A stretch of DNA of 64,000 nucleotides from Oscillospiraceae bacterium (lineage in GTDB: Bacteria > Bacillota_A > Clostridia > Oscillospirales > Oscillospiraceae). Of the stretch, positions 8,526 to 16,523 are shown in pieces; position 1 is the stretch's first letter; every line of letters begins with the position of its first letter. Below the pieces are notes generated by a model. It saw only the letters and a list, made by a program, of their open reading frames with translations. It made no database searches and was not told where the DNA came from. A program made the translations under genes and the position numbers. The DNA lies in contig JAFUCD010000008.1 of NCBI GenBank assembly GCA_017459865.1, positions 73,151 to 137,150 on the forward strand, in the 5' to 3' direction.

Positions 8526-9958
8526 ACATTCTCCTCGCTGCTGTGATCCTGCCGCTCTGTCAAAAGCCAGAGCACGGCAAGCGTGACGGAAAGATAGACC
8601 GATGCGTTCGGGCGGCGCAGGACGCTCGCGGAAAAATAGGCGTTGATGATCAAGATCAGCGCCGCCGCGCTGTAGGCGCAGACCGGCAGCGTGAAATACC
8701 GATTCGGCTCGCGGAGCATCCGCTTGAGCGCGCGCACGGCAAAGACCAGCAGATAGCCGACGATCAGCGCCAGCCCCACGATCCCGTACAGGAAGTACAT
8801 GCCGTGGAAGTCGTTCTCCACGTCGAAGATGCCGCCCTCGTAGACCGTCGTGGAGAGCTCGAATCCGAAGAGCCTGCTCGTGATCGGCAGCTCGTCCATC
8901 GCCATGCGGCAAAACAGGATCTTGCACAGCCGCAGGTCGCCCAGCAGCTCGACGTTGTCGGTATAGCCGAAGGCGGTCTTCACGCGCTCGAGGCCGAACC
9001 TGCGCACCATCAGCGGCTGATACTGCCGGTAGAGCACGTCGATGGATTCCTCCGCGTCCGGCAGCCAGTCGTATGCCTGCGGCGGCGGGGGCGTCTGCTC
9101 GATGGTGTCAGCGGCGTCCGCCTGCTGCACGTCGGCGCTCTCGGCATAGCTCTGCCGGTTTCGGTACATGGGGCTGAGACTGTACAGCGCACCGCTGAGG
9201 ATCGCGAGCGCGAGCACGGCGGCAAACACGCGCCGGTCCAGCGTGCGCGTGAGCGCCATCGACACGAGCACGGCGAGCGTGATGGCAAAGATCTCGGCGT
9301 AGGCAAGCCGGGTGCCGAGCAGAAACAGCAGCGCAAAGCCGACCGCGCACCGCAAAATCGCGCGCAGCGGCTGTCCGCGGCGGATCGCCGAGCAGACCGT
9401 CACGAGCGTCAGCACGCCGTAGATCGCGCTCTGCGAATTCGGCAGCGCGAACCACGCGCAGACCCCGATGCCCCATTTGGGATAGGTCGGGTTGTTCGTC
9501 CCGGTCGCGAGCGCGAGCAGCGTGATCAGCGCGGTCAGCCAAAGCGCGGCGGCGAGCGCCTGTTCCACGCGGTCGAGCGCGTCCGGAACGCGGCGCAGGA
9601 GCGTGATGAACGCGAGCGTATAGACCGGCAGCTGCGCTACACGGATGTAATTCGTCAAGTCCGTGATCGGCTCTGCGTACCCGACGCGCAGACACGCCAG
9701 TGCGTGTGCCAGCCAGTACGCCGCCAGGACCGCCGCCGTCAGGACATAGCAGCGCCTGCGCTCGCTCAGCACGAAGGCGAGCACGACCGTCGCCGCGAGC
9801 ACCGCCATACGCAGCGCCAGCGTCAGCGTGCTGCCCCAGCCGACGTCCGCCGTCCAGAAGGACACGGCGTCCAGCACGGGCTGCGACAAAAGCAGGATCC
9901 AGAGCCAGCAGAGCGCGGCGCGCGCCCGCCCGCCCGGAAGGGTTGCCTGATTGTTCAT
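8522..9958 (-). CDS. O-antigen ligase/polymerase-like membrane protein (copy 1)
   Basis: First gene of the six-gene minus-strand operon: 478 residues, about 11-12 helices and a long polar loop between about residues 270 and 360. It shares ENDFHGMYFLYG and LRRPNAS-YLSV with the copy at 3792-5246, so the two arose by duplication and now flank the flippase and DUF5693 genes. Two related enzymes in one operon could perform different steps (polymerisation and ligation) or use different acceptors. ATG 9958 is preceded by GGATGAAG. Its promoter is the TTGACC/TATTAT element at 10030-10002. Confidence 0.65.
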   Translation of the reverse strand: MNNQATLPGGRARAALCWLWILLLSQPVLDAVSFWTADVGWGSTLTLALRMAVLAATVVLAFVLSERRRCYVLTAAVLAAYWLAHALACLRVGYAEPITDLTNYIRVAQLPVYTLAFITLLRRVPDALDRVEQALAAALWLTALITLLALATGTNNPTYPKWGIGVCAWFALPNSQSAIYGVLTLVTVCSAIRRGQPLRAILRCAVGFALLFLLGTRLAYAEIFAITLAVLVSMALTRTLDRRVFAAVLALAILSGALYSLSPMYRNRQSYAESADVQQADAADTIEQTPPPPQAYDWLPDAEESIDVLYRQYQPLMVRRFGLERVKTAFGYTDNVELLGDLRLCKILFCRMAMDELPITSRLFGFELSTTVYEGGIFDVENDFHGMYFLYGIVGLALIVGYLLVFAVRALKRMLREPNRYFTLPVCAYSAAALILIINAYFSASVLRRPNASVYLSVTLAVLWLLTERQDHSSEENV

Positions 9959-10001
9959 ATCTTCATCCTTTTTTGATCATAGTACAATATAACAATATAT
10001 T

Positions 10002-10030
10002 ATAATACTCCAAACCGGAGTTCAGGTCAA
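10002..10030 (-). promoter_or_regulatory. SigA promoter of the surface-polysaccharide operon
   Basis: On the minus strand TTGACC (10030-10025), 17 bp, TATTAT (10007-10002), in an AT-rich segment. The spacer holds a short inverted repeat (ACTCC-N5-GGAGT, 10007-10021) that could be an operator. The predicted leader is about 40 nt. Confidence 0.65.
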
Positions 10031-10074
10031 CATAAAGCTTAATGAAAAATGTAGTTTCTTGTGTGACGAAGCGG

Positions 10075-10103
10075 TTGACGATGTCCGATTTTTCGGTTAG
10101 AGT
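10075..10103 (+). promoter_or_regulatory. Probable SigA promoter of the asparaginase gene
   Basis: TTGACG (10075-10080), 17-bp spacer, TAGAGT (10098-10103). It puts the transcript start near 10110, just before the GAGAGGGGAGG ribosome site, and rules out the more upstream in-frame ATG at 10042. Confidence 0.6.
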
Positions 10104-10128
10104 AGAGCTTGAGAGGGGAGGCGGGATC

Positions 10129-11121
10129 ATGAAGCATATCCTGCTCATCGCGACCGGCGGCACGATCGCGTCGCTCGATACCGGGACGGGTCTGACACCG
10201 GAGCTGCGCAGCGAGGAGCTTACGGCGCTGGTGCCGGAGCTGGAGGACGTCTGCCGCTGCGACGCGCTGCAGCTGATGAATCTCGACAGCACGAACATCT
10301 CCGCGGCGCATTGGCTGGACATGGCACGCTGCGTCCGGGCGCACTATGACGCCTATGACGGATTCGTCATCACGCACGGCACGGACACCATGGCATACAC
10401 CGCCGCTGCGCTGAGCTATCTCATTCAAAACAGCGCAAAGCCCGTCGTCATCACCGGCGCGCAGAAGAGCATCTCGCTGCGCGATACCGACGCGCGCGAA
10501 AATCTGCTCGACGCGTTCCTTTACGCCGCGGACGACGGCGCCTGCGGCGTGCATATCGTGTTCGACCACATGGTGATCCTCGGCACCCGCGCGCGCAAGA
10601 TGCGCACCAAGAGCTATCACGCGTTCGACAGCGTGGATTATCCGCCGACGGCGATCATCCGCAACCACAAGCTTGTGTATTATATCCGGGAGATCGTCAC
10701 GGGCGCGCCGGTCTTTTCCGACGCGATGGCGTCTGGCGTGTTCGTGCTGAAGCTCATCCCCGGGACGAGCGCCGCCGTGTTCGAGGCGCTGCGCGCGCAC
10801 TGCAGCGCGCTCGTGATCGAGAGCTTTGGCGTCGGCGGCCTGCCGCAGTATGCCGATTCGGATTTCTATGACGCCGTGCGCGCGTGGATCGCCTCGGGGC
10901 GCATGCTCGTCATGACAACGCAGGTCCCCTTTGAGGGCAGCGACATGGAGGTCTATCAGGTCGGACAGCGTGCCAAGCGCGAGCTGGGGCTGATCGAGGC
11001 CTACGGCATGACGACGGAGGCGGTCGTGACAAAGCTCATGTGGATCCTTGCGCAGACGGAGGACCCGGATGAGCGGCGCAGACTGTTTGAAACGCCGGTC
11101 TGCAGGGACCAAATATTTTGA
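10129..11121 (+). CDS. L-asparaginase, type I (cytoplasmic)
   Basis: Hydrolyses L-asparagine to aspartate and ammonia in the cytoplasm. The protein has 330 residues, the usual length, and no signal peptide, which favours the type I enzyme. Both active-site signatures are intact: TGGTIAS at residues 9-15 (nucleophile Thr12) and HGTDTM at 83-88 (Thr85, Asp86). ATG 10129 has GGGGAGG about seven bases upstream and follows the predicted promoter. The CoA-transferase gene begins 12 bases after its stop and has its own AGGTG ribosome site, so the two form an operon. The metabolic link between them is not obvious. Confidence 0.92.
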   Translation: MKHILLIATGGTIASLDTGTGLTPELRSEELTALVPELEDVCRCDALQLMNLDSTNISAAHWLDMARCVRAHYDAYDGFVITHGTDTMAYTAAALSYLIQNSAKPVVITGAQKSISLRDTDARENLLDAFLYAADDGACGVHIVFDHMVILGTRARKMRTKSYHAFDSVDYPPTAIIRNHKLVYYIREIVTGAPVFSDAMASGVFVLKLIPGTSAAVFEALRAHCSALVIESFGVGGLPQYADSDFYDAVRAWIASGRMLVMTTQVPFEGSDMEVYQVGQRAKRELGLIEAYGMTTEAVVTKLMWILAQTEDPDERRRLFETPVCRDQIF

Positions 11122-11133
11122 GAGGTGACGATC

Positions 11134-12468
11134 ATGGATTTTCGTTCGGAATACCGATCCAAGCTCTGCACGCCCGAGCAGGCGGTGCAGTTCGTAAAAA
11201 GCGGTGACTGGGTGGACTACGGCACGGCGCTGAGCATGCCGCATCTGCTCGACGCGGCGCTCGCCGAACGGCAGGATCTGCGCGACGTCAAGGTGCGCGG
11301 CAATCTGTTGTTCGGTCCGCTGCAGATCGTGGAAAAGGATCCGGAGCAGGCGCGCTTTACGTATCATTCCTGGCATTGCTCGGCGTATGAGCGGCGTCTC
11401 GCCGACCGCGGCCTGTGCTTTTATATCCCAATGATCTTCCGCAACGTGACGGAGTATTACAAGCACTTTCTCACGGTGAACGTCGCCATGCTCGCCGTCA
11501 CGCCGATGGACAAGCACGGCTATTTCAACCTCTCCTGTGCGACCGGCGTCGCGAAGGGCATCCTCGACAAGGCGCAGATCGTGATCCTGGAGGTCAACGA
11601 GCACCTGCCGCGCCTGCACGGCGGCTTCGACGAGGTGATCCACATCTCCGAGGTCGACCATATCGTGGAGGGCGCGCACCCGTCGCTGTACGACATGCCC
11701 GAGCACATCCCGACCGCGACGGACGAGGCCATCGCCTCGCTGATCCTGCCGTATATCGTGGACGGTGCGACGGTGCAGCTCGGCATCGGCGGTATGCCGG
11801 ACGCGCTCGGAAAGCTTCTGGCGAGATCCGGCCTGCGCGACCTCGGCATGCACACGGAGCTGTGCTCTGACGCGTATCTAGATCTCACCGAGGCGGGCGT
11901 GCTGACGAATCGATATAAGACGATCAACGCCGGAAAGGGCGTGCTCGGCATCGCCTTCGGCTCGAGCCGCCTGTATGAGTGGCTGGATGATAATCCGGGG
12001 CTTATGGCGTGCCCGCTGACGTACGTCAACGCACCGGAGGTGATCGGCGCTCTGGACAACATGGTCTCCATCAACAGCTGCATCTCCGCCGACCTCTATG
12101 GGCAGGTCGCCTCGGAGTCCGCCGGGCTGCGGCATATCAGCGGCACGGGCGGGCAGCTGGACTTTCTCACGGGCGCGGCGATGTCCCGCGGCGGCAAGGC
12201 CTTCATCTGCATGACCAGCACCTTTACGGACAAGAGCGGTGAAAAGCGCTCGCGCATCGTGCCGTATTTCCGGGGCGACATCGTCACCTCGCCGCGCAGC
12301 CAGGCGTATTTCATGTGCACGGAGTACGGCGTGGTGAACCTTGCCGGGTGCTGCACCTGGGAGCGCGCGGAGCGCCTGATCAGCGTGGCGCATCCCGATT
12401 TTCGCGAGGAGCTGATCCGCGCCGCCGAGCAGCAGCACATCTGGCGCAAAAGCAACAAGCTGCCATGA
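11134..12468 (+). CDS. Butyryl-CoA:acetate-type CoA-transferase (Cat/4-hydroxybutyrate CoA-transferase family)
   Basis: Transfers CoA between an acyl-CoA and a carboxylate. The N-terminus (MDFRSEYRSKLCTPEQAV, then KSGDWVDYG) resembles the butyryl-CoA:acetate CoA-transferases (But) of gut butyrate producers, and 444 residues is the right length. GIGGMP lies at 217-222. Glu242 in MHTEL is the likely catalytic glutamate that forms the acyl-enzyme intermediate, by analogy with 4-hydroxybutyrate CoA-transferase. ATG 11134 is preferred over the GTG at 11125 because AGGTG lies six to seven bases in front. Substrate choice (butyrate, propionate, 4-hydroxybutyrate) cannot be settled from sequence. An operon terminator follows at 12496. 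Confidence 0.75.
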   Translation: MDFRSEYRSKLCTPEQAVQFVKSGDWVDYGTALSMPHLLDAALAERQDLRDVKVRGNLLFGPLQIVEKDPEQARFTYHSWHCSAYERRLADRGLCFYIPMIFRNVTEYYKHFLTVNVAMLAVTPMDKHGYFNLSCATGVAKGILDKAQIVILEVNEHLPRLHGGFDEVIHISEVDHIVEGAHPSLYDMPEHIPTATDEAIASLILPYIVDGATVQLGIGGMPDALGKLLARSGLRDLGMHTELCSDAYLDLTEAGVLTNRYKTINAGKGVLGIAFGSSRLYEWLDDNPGLMACPLTYVNAPEVIGALDNMVSINSCISADLYGQVASESAGLRHISGTGGQLDFLTGAAMSRGGKAFICMTSTFTDKSGEKRSRIVPYFRGDIVTSPRSQAYFMCTEYGVVNLAGCCTWERAERLISVAHPDFREELIRAAEQQHIWRKSNKLP

Positions 12469-12495
12469 TATCAATAACGAATAACCGAATAACCC

Positions 12496-12533
12496 TGAGC
12501 CTCTCCGAACGCGGAGGGGCTCACGTTTTTTTT
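12496..12533 (+). terminator. Rho-independent terminator after the CoA-transferase
   Basis: Stem 12496-12507 with 12512-12523 around an AACG loop, followed by a long T-run from 12525. Confidence 0.9.
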
Positions 12534-12593
12534 GCTGCCTCCATAGAATGGCTTGAAGCGCGTTTCTCAGTAATCGGAAAGGAGGCAGAGGGC

Positions 12594-13352
12594 TTGCGCA
12601 TAGAGATTCAGAATGTCTCCATGACGTATCAGTCGCCGGAGGGCGAGGTCGAGGCGCTCCGGGACGTGTCGTTCGAGGTGCCGGACGGGGCGTTCGTGAG
12701 CATCGTCGGTCCCTCCGGATGCGGAAAATCCACGCTGCTGAGTCTGCTGGCGGGACTGGAGCACCCCACGCGGGGCGCGATCCTGCTCGGCGGCGAGCGT
12801 GTGGAGCGTCCAAGCGATCGCATCGGGCTCATGCCGCAGCGCGATCAGCTCTTCGAGTGGCGCACCGTCTGGCGCAATGTGCTGCTGGGTCCTGAGCTCC
12901 GGCACGAGGATACGCCCGAGCGGCGCGCGCAGATCGGCAGACTGCTTGCGCAGTACGCGCTCTCCGGCTTTGCCGAAAAGCCGCCCGGTGCGCTCTCCGG
13001 CGGGATGCGGCAGCGCTGCGCGCTGATCCGCACGCTCGCCGTCGAGCCGGAGGTGCTGCTGCTCGATGAGCCGTTTTCGGCGCTCGATTATCAGACCCGG
13101 CTGACCGTTTCGGAGGATATCTCCGACATCATCCGCAGCGCACACAAGACCGCGGTGCTCGTGACGCATGATATCTCCGAGGCGATCAGCATGTCGGACG
13201 CGGTCGTCGTGCTCACGCATCGTCCGGGCACGGTACGGAGCATCCACACGCTGGAGCAGTTTCACGGCGTGAGCGCGATGGAGCGGCGCAATATGAGCGC
13301 GTTTCAGGAGATGTTTCATAAGATTTGGGGGGAATTGGATGTCAATGTCTGA
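12594..13352 (+). CDS. ABC transporter ATP-binding protein (nitrate/sulfonate/thiamine-precursor type)
   Basis: Energising subunit of a three-gene importer, 252 residues. Walker A GPSGCGKST at 39-47, signature LSGGMRQR at 133-140, Walker B LLLDEP at 154-159, and the switch histidine in VTHD are all present. The frame is open much further upstream, but a terminator (12496-12533) lies in that stretch. TTG 12594 has GGAGG (12581-12585) eight bases before it and gives the expected N-terminus (RIEIQNVSMTY), so it is the start. It overlaps the permease gene by 14 bases. The subfamily matches SsuB/TauB/ThiZ-like ATPases. No TPP riboswitch is visible upstream, so the substrate stays open. Confidence 0.88.
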   Translation: MRIEIQNVSMTYQSPEGEVEALRDVSFEVPDGAFVSIVGPSGCGKSTLLSLLAGLEHPTRGAILLGGERVERPSDRIGLMPQRDQLFEWRTVWRNVLLGPELRHEDTPERRAQIGRLLAQYALSGFAEKPPGALSGGMRQRCALIRTLAVEPEVLLLDEPFSALDYQTRLTVSEDISDIIRSAHKTAVLVTHDISEAISMSDAVVVLTHRPGTVRSIHTLEQFHGVSAMERRNMSAFQEMFHKIWGELDVNV

Positions 13353-14157
13353 ATCGCAGCTCTCCCCGGAACGAGCGGCCTATCTGCGCGCAAGGCGCAG
13401 GCGCGCCCGGCGGGTGAGACTGCTGCGAGCGCTCGTGCTGATCGTGTTTCTGGCGCAATGGGAGATCACCGCGCGCCTCGGATTGGTGGATGAGTTCGTC
13501 GTCAGCACGCCGAGCCGCATGGTCGCGACGCTCACGGGGCTGTTTCGCTCGGGCGAGATCTGGGCGCATCTAGCAGCCTCGTGCGCTGAGATGCTCGCGG
13601 GCTTCGTGCTCGGGACGCTGCTCGGCGTGCTGATCGCGGTGCTGCTCTGGTGGAGCGACACGCTCTCGCGCGTGCTCGAGCCGTATCTCGTCGTGCTCAA
13701 CGCCTTGCCGAAGACGGCGCTGGGCCCGATCTTCATCGTCTGGATCGGCGCGGGCACGGAGTCCATCGTGGCGATGGCGGTGGCGATCAGCGTGTTCGTC
13801 ACGATCCTCGACATGTACGTCGCGTTCTGCGGCACGGATCCGGAAAAGCTGCGCCTGATGCACACGCTCGGAGCGTCGAAATGGCAGACGCTGCGCACGC
13901 TGGTCATCCCGGCGAACTACGCGGCGCTGTTCAATACGCTCCGCGTGAACGTCGGACTCTCGTGGGTCGGCGTGATCATGGGCGAGTTTCTGGTGTCGAA
14001 GGCGGGGCTCGGGTATCTGATCGTCTATGGGTCGCAAGTGTTCAACATGGATCTGGTCATGGCGTCGGTGCTGCTGCTGGCGATCGCGGCGGTGGGCATG
14101 TATCAGGCGGTCCTGCTCCTGGAGCGGGTCTTAAAACGGAAAATGGGAGTTGGTTGA
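13339..14157 (+). CDS. ABC transporter permease (SsuC/TauC/ThiX type)
   Basis: Membrane subunit of the importer, 272 residues with about six helices. A basic N-terminal stretch (residues 13-28) precedes the first helix. The cytoplasmic loop motif contacting the ATPase reads TLGASKWQTLRTLVIPA, an EAA-type loop. It overlaps the ATPase gene by 14 bases and its TGA is directly followed by the ATG of the binding protein, so all three subunits are coupled. The ATG at 13339 is chosen for the GGGG ribosome site; ATG 13345 is the alternative. Confidence 0.88.
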   Translation: MSMSESQLSPERAAYLRARRRRARRVRLLRALVLIVFLAQWEITARLGLVDEFVVSTPSRMVATLTGLFRSGEIWAHLAASCAEMLAGFVLGTLLGVLIAVLLWWSDTLSRVLEPYLVVLNALPKTALGPIFIVWIGAGTESIVAMAVAISVFVTILDMYVAFCGTDPEKLRLMHTLGASKWQTLRTLVIPANYAALFNTLRVNVGLSWVGVIMGEFLVSKAGLGYLIVYGSQVFNMDLVMASVLLLAIAAVGMYQAVLLLERVLKRKMGVG

Positions 14158-15150
14158 ATGAAACGTTGGATCGCGGGTATGATGGCGGCGCTGCTGGTTC
14201 TGGTGTGCGCCGCCTGCGAAAGCGAAAATGATACGAAGCAGCACATCACGCTCAGCGAGGTCACGCACTCGGTGTTCTACGCGCCGCAGTATGTGGCCAT
14301 CGAGCTGGGGCTGTTCGACGACGCCGGGCTGGATGTGGAGCTCATCAACGGCGGCGGCGCGGATAAGGTCATGACCTCCGTCCTGACCGGGGAGGCGGAC
14401 ATCGGCTTTGCCGGACCGGAGGCGTCCATCTATGTGCTCAATCAGGGCAAGGAGGACGCGCCGGTCGTGTTCGCGCAGATGACCAAACGCGACGGCTCAT
14501 TCCTCGTCGGGCGTGAGGACACGGCGTTCTCGTGGGATCTGCTGCGCGGCAAGACGATCATCGGCGGGCGCGCGGGCGGCGTGCCGGAGATGACGCTGGA
14601 GTATGTCATGCGCCAGAACGGCGTCGTTCCCGGCGAGGACGCCACGGTGGACACGACCGTGCAGTTCAACATGATGGCAGGCGCGTTTACCGGCGGCAAC
14701 GGGGACTTCGTGACGCTCTTTGAGCCGACCGCGACAGAGCTCGAGGCGGCGGGGCAGGGGTATATCCTCGCGTCCATCGGCGCGGAGAGCGGCGAGATCC
14801 CGTACACGGCGTATTTTGCCGCGCGCTCCTATCTCACGCAGCACGCGGACGTCGTGCAGCAGTTCACGGACGCGATCGCGCAGGCGCTGGAGTATGTGCA
14901 CACGCACACCGCCGCCGAGATCGCCGAAGTGATAGCGCCGCAGTTTCCCGATACGTCCGTGGAAACGCTCACGACCGTCGTGCAGCGGTATCTGGACATC
15001 GACGCGTGGAACGCCACGCCCGTGATGGAGCAGGCCGCGCTGGAGCGGCTGGAGACCGTCATGGAGACCGCCGGTGTGCTCACGCACGACGAGTGGGTGG
15101 ATTTTGAGACGCTGACCGACAACAGCTTCGCCGAGCGCGCGGCAAAATAA
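14158..15150 (+). CDS. ABC transporter substrate-binding lipoprotein (NMT1/SsuA-like)
   Basis: Extracellular binding subunit of the importer, 330 residues. A signal peptide ends in the lipobox LVCAAC, so Cys19 or Cys20 is lipidated. The mature part begins the NMT1/SsuA-like fold (VTHSVFYAPQYVAIELGLF, then GGGADKVMTSVLTGEADIGF), typical of proteins binding sulfonates, nitrate or thiamine precursors such as formylaminopyrimidine. It starts immediately after the permease stop. The ligand is unknown. A hairpin terminator follows the gene at 15157. Confidence 0.85.
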   Translation: MKRWIAGMMAALLVLVCAACESENDTKQHITLSEVTHSVFYAPQYVAIELGLFDDAGLDVELINGGGADKVMTSVLTGEADIGFAGPEASIYVLNQGKEDAPVVFAQMTKRDGSFLVGREDTAFSWDLLRGKTIIGGRAGGVPEMTLEYVMRQNGVVPGEDATVDTTVQFNMMAGAFTGGNGDFVTLFEPTATELEAAGQGYILASIGAESGEIPYTAYFAARSYLTQHADVVQQFTDAIAQALEYVHTHTAAEIAEVIAPQFPDTSVETLTTVVQRYLDIDAWNATPVMEQAALERLETVMETAGVLTHDEWVDFETLTDNSFAERAAK

Positions 15151-15156
15151 CGGGAC

Positions 15157-15194
15157 CGAGCAGACTCAATTTTCGGGTCTGCTCGATTTCTTTG
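15157..15194 (+). terminator. Terminator of the ABC importer operon
   Basis: CGAGCAGAC (15157-15165) pairs with GTCTGCTCG (15177-15185), followed by ATTTCTTT. Confidence 0.8.
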
Positions 15195-15225
15195 CAAAAG
15201 TGCGTCCGGAAATTATGCGGCAGAA

Positions 15226-15274
15226 TTGACAAGTTGTGTACAGATATGATATCTTATATCCATATAATGTACAC
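15226..15274 (+). promoter_or_regulatory. Promoter region with a wide inverted repeat before the zinc-ribbon gene
   Basis: TTGACA at 15226-15231 with a possible -10 TATCTT at 15250-15255 (18-bp spacer). A second TATAAT sits at 15263-15268 without a good -35. A perfect 7-bp inverted repeat, GTGTACA (15236-15242) and TGTACAC (15268-15274), encloses the -10 region and could be an operator. The binding protein is unknown. Confidence 0.45.
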
Positions 15275-15335
15275 CGAATCCAGTTACATTCGGATCCGTA
15301 CCGATCCCTGTCTTGAAGCATAAGGAAGTGATCCT

Positions 15336-16466
15336 ATGTATTGCAGAAAATGCGGTACGCTCATCATCGAGGGCAGCTCGTTCTGCACCGAATGCGGCAC
15401 AGCGGTGGTGATCAGACCGCCGGCGGAGCCGCCCCTGCCGTCGGCTGGAGCGGCTGCGGTCCCGGCGGCGGAAACGCCAGAGCCCGTTGCCCCGACGCCG
15501 GTCGAAGACGAAACGTCGTCAGTCGTGCCGGAGCCCGCTAACCCGCATCTGAAAATCAACGTCCCCGCGCCCGAAAACGCGGAAGCGACCGCCGGGGACA
15601 AGCCCGAGCCGGAGCCGGTCGGGGAGGCGCAGACGGATGCGCCCGCCAACGATGGCCCTGAGACCGCCTCGGCGCCGGAGCCGGAGGAGGAGCCCGCGGC
15701 GGACGCCGCGCCCAAGCCCGGCGCGATCCCGGAGGGCACGACGATCACAGTCGAGGTCCCGGTCATCATCGTCACGGAGCCGAGACGCCCCGAACCCGCA
15801 CCGAACACACCGTCGATGCCGGATTATTTCTCCGCCGCCGGGAACTTGGACGGTAGCCCCATGGCGGCTGCTCCGCGACCGAGCGCGCCCCCAGCGTCGT
15901 CCTCGCCGAAGCTCAGCGGCACAGCGCGCCCTGCGGTTGCCGCACCCCGTCCGACAGCGGGCGCGCCTGCCGTGATCGATACCGGCGGGTATGTCGAGCC
16001 CACGGGGGCTAGACCCGTGGTACATTACACCGAGAACCCATATGTGTTCGGCGACACGGAGGAGGAGCTTGAGGAGGCGGAGTCGCGCCGCAATCTGGTG
16101 CTGTGGATCGTGGTCGGCGTGTTGGCGCTGGGCGTCATCGCGGCTGCGTGCGCGATCTTCTTCGTACCGGCGGTGCATGACGCGGTCTTCGGCGCGCCTG
16201 CGATCGAGCTGCGCGATGATACGCTGCAGCTTACGGTCGGCGAAAAGCGCGACCTGAACGACACGCTGGAGCTCGAGCACGTCGACGAGAACAAAATCGG
16301 CTGGAAGTCGTCTGATCCTGCGGTCGTGACCGTCAGAGACGGCAAGCTCGAGGCTGTCGCGCCCGGCGCCTGCGAGATCACGGTCTATTCCAAGCAGGAC
16401 GAGGACCTCGCAGACACGATACAGGTGACGGTCACGGAGCCTGTCGTCCCGGAGGGCGGCGTCTGA
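15336..16466 (+). CDS. Zinc-ribbon membrane protein with C-terminal Ig-like (BIG2-type) domain
   Basis: A 376-residue protein of unknown role. An N-terminal zinc ribbon uses Cys3, Cys6, Cys17 and Cys20. It is followed by a low-complexity region of about 220 residues rich in Pro, Ala and Glu. A single membrane helix lies near residues 250-275, and a bacterial Ig-like domain at about 290-370 contains the WKSSDPAVVTV signature. The likely topology is zinc ribbon inside, Ig-like domain outside. GGAAGTGATC precedes the ATG. It is followed 57 bases later by another zinc-ribbon gene; the two are probably co-transcribed, since no terminator is visible between them. It could be a sensor or scaffold; no enzyme motif is present. 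Confidence 0.75.
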   Translation: MYCRKCGTLIIEGSSFCTECGTAVVIRPPAEPPLPSAGAAAVPAAETPEPVAPTPVEDETSSVVPEPANPHLKINVPAPENAEATAGDKPEPEPVGEAQTDAPANDGPETASAPEPEEEPAADAAPKPGAIPEGTTITVEVPVIIVTEPRRPEPAPNTPSMPDYFSAAGNLDGSPMAAAPRPSAPPASSSPKLSGTARPAVAAPRPTAGAPAVIDTGGYVEPTGARPVVHYTENPYVFGDTEEELEEAESRRNLVLWIVVGVLALGVIAAACAIFFVPAVHDAVFGAPAIELRDDTLQLTVGEKRDLNDTLELEHVDENKIGWKSSDPAVVTVRDGKLEAVAPGACEITVYSKQDEDLADTIQVTVTEPVVPEGGV

Positions 16467-16523
16467 CCGCCGCCGCACAGGGATCTGAAAAAATGATTTT
16501 AACGGAAAGTGAGGATTACCACC

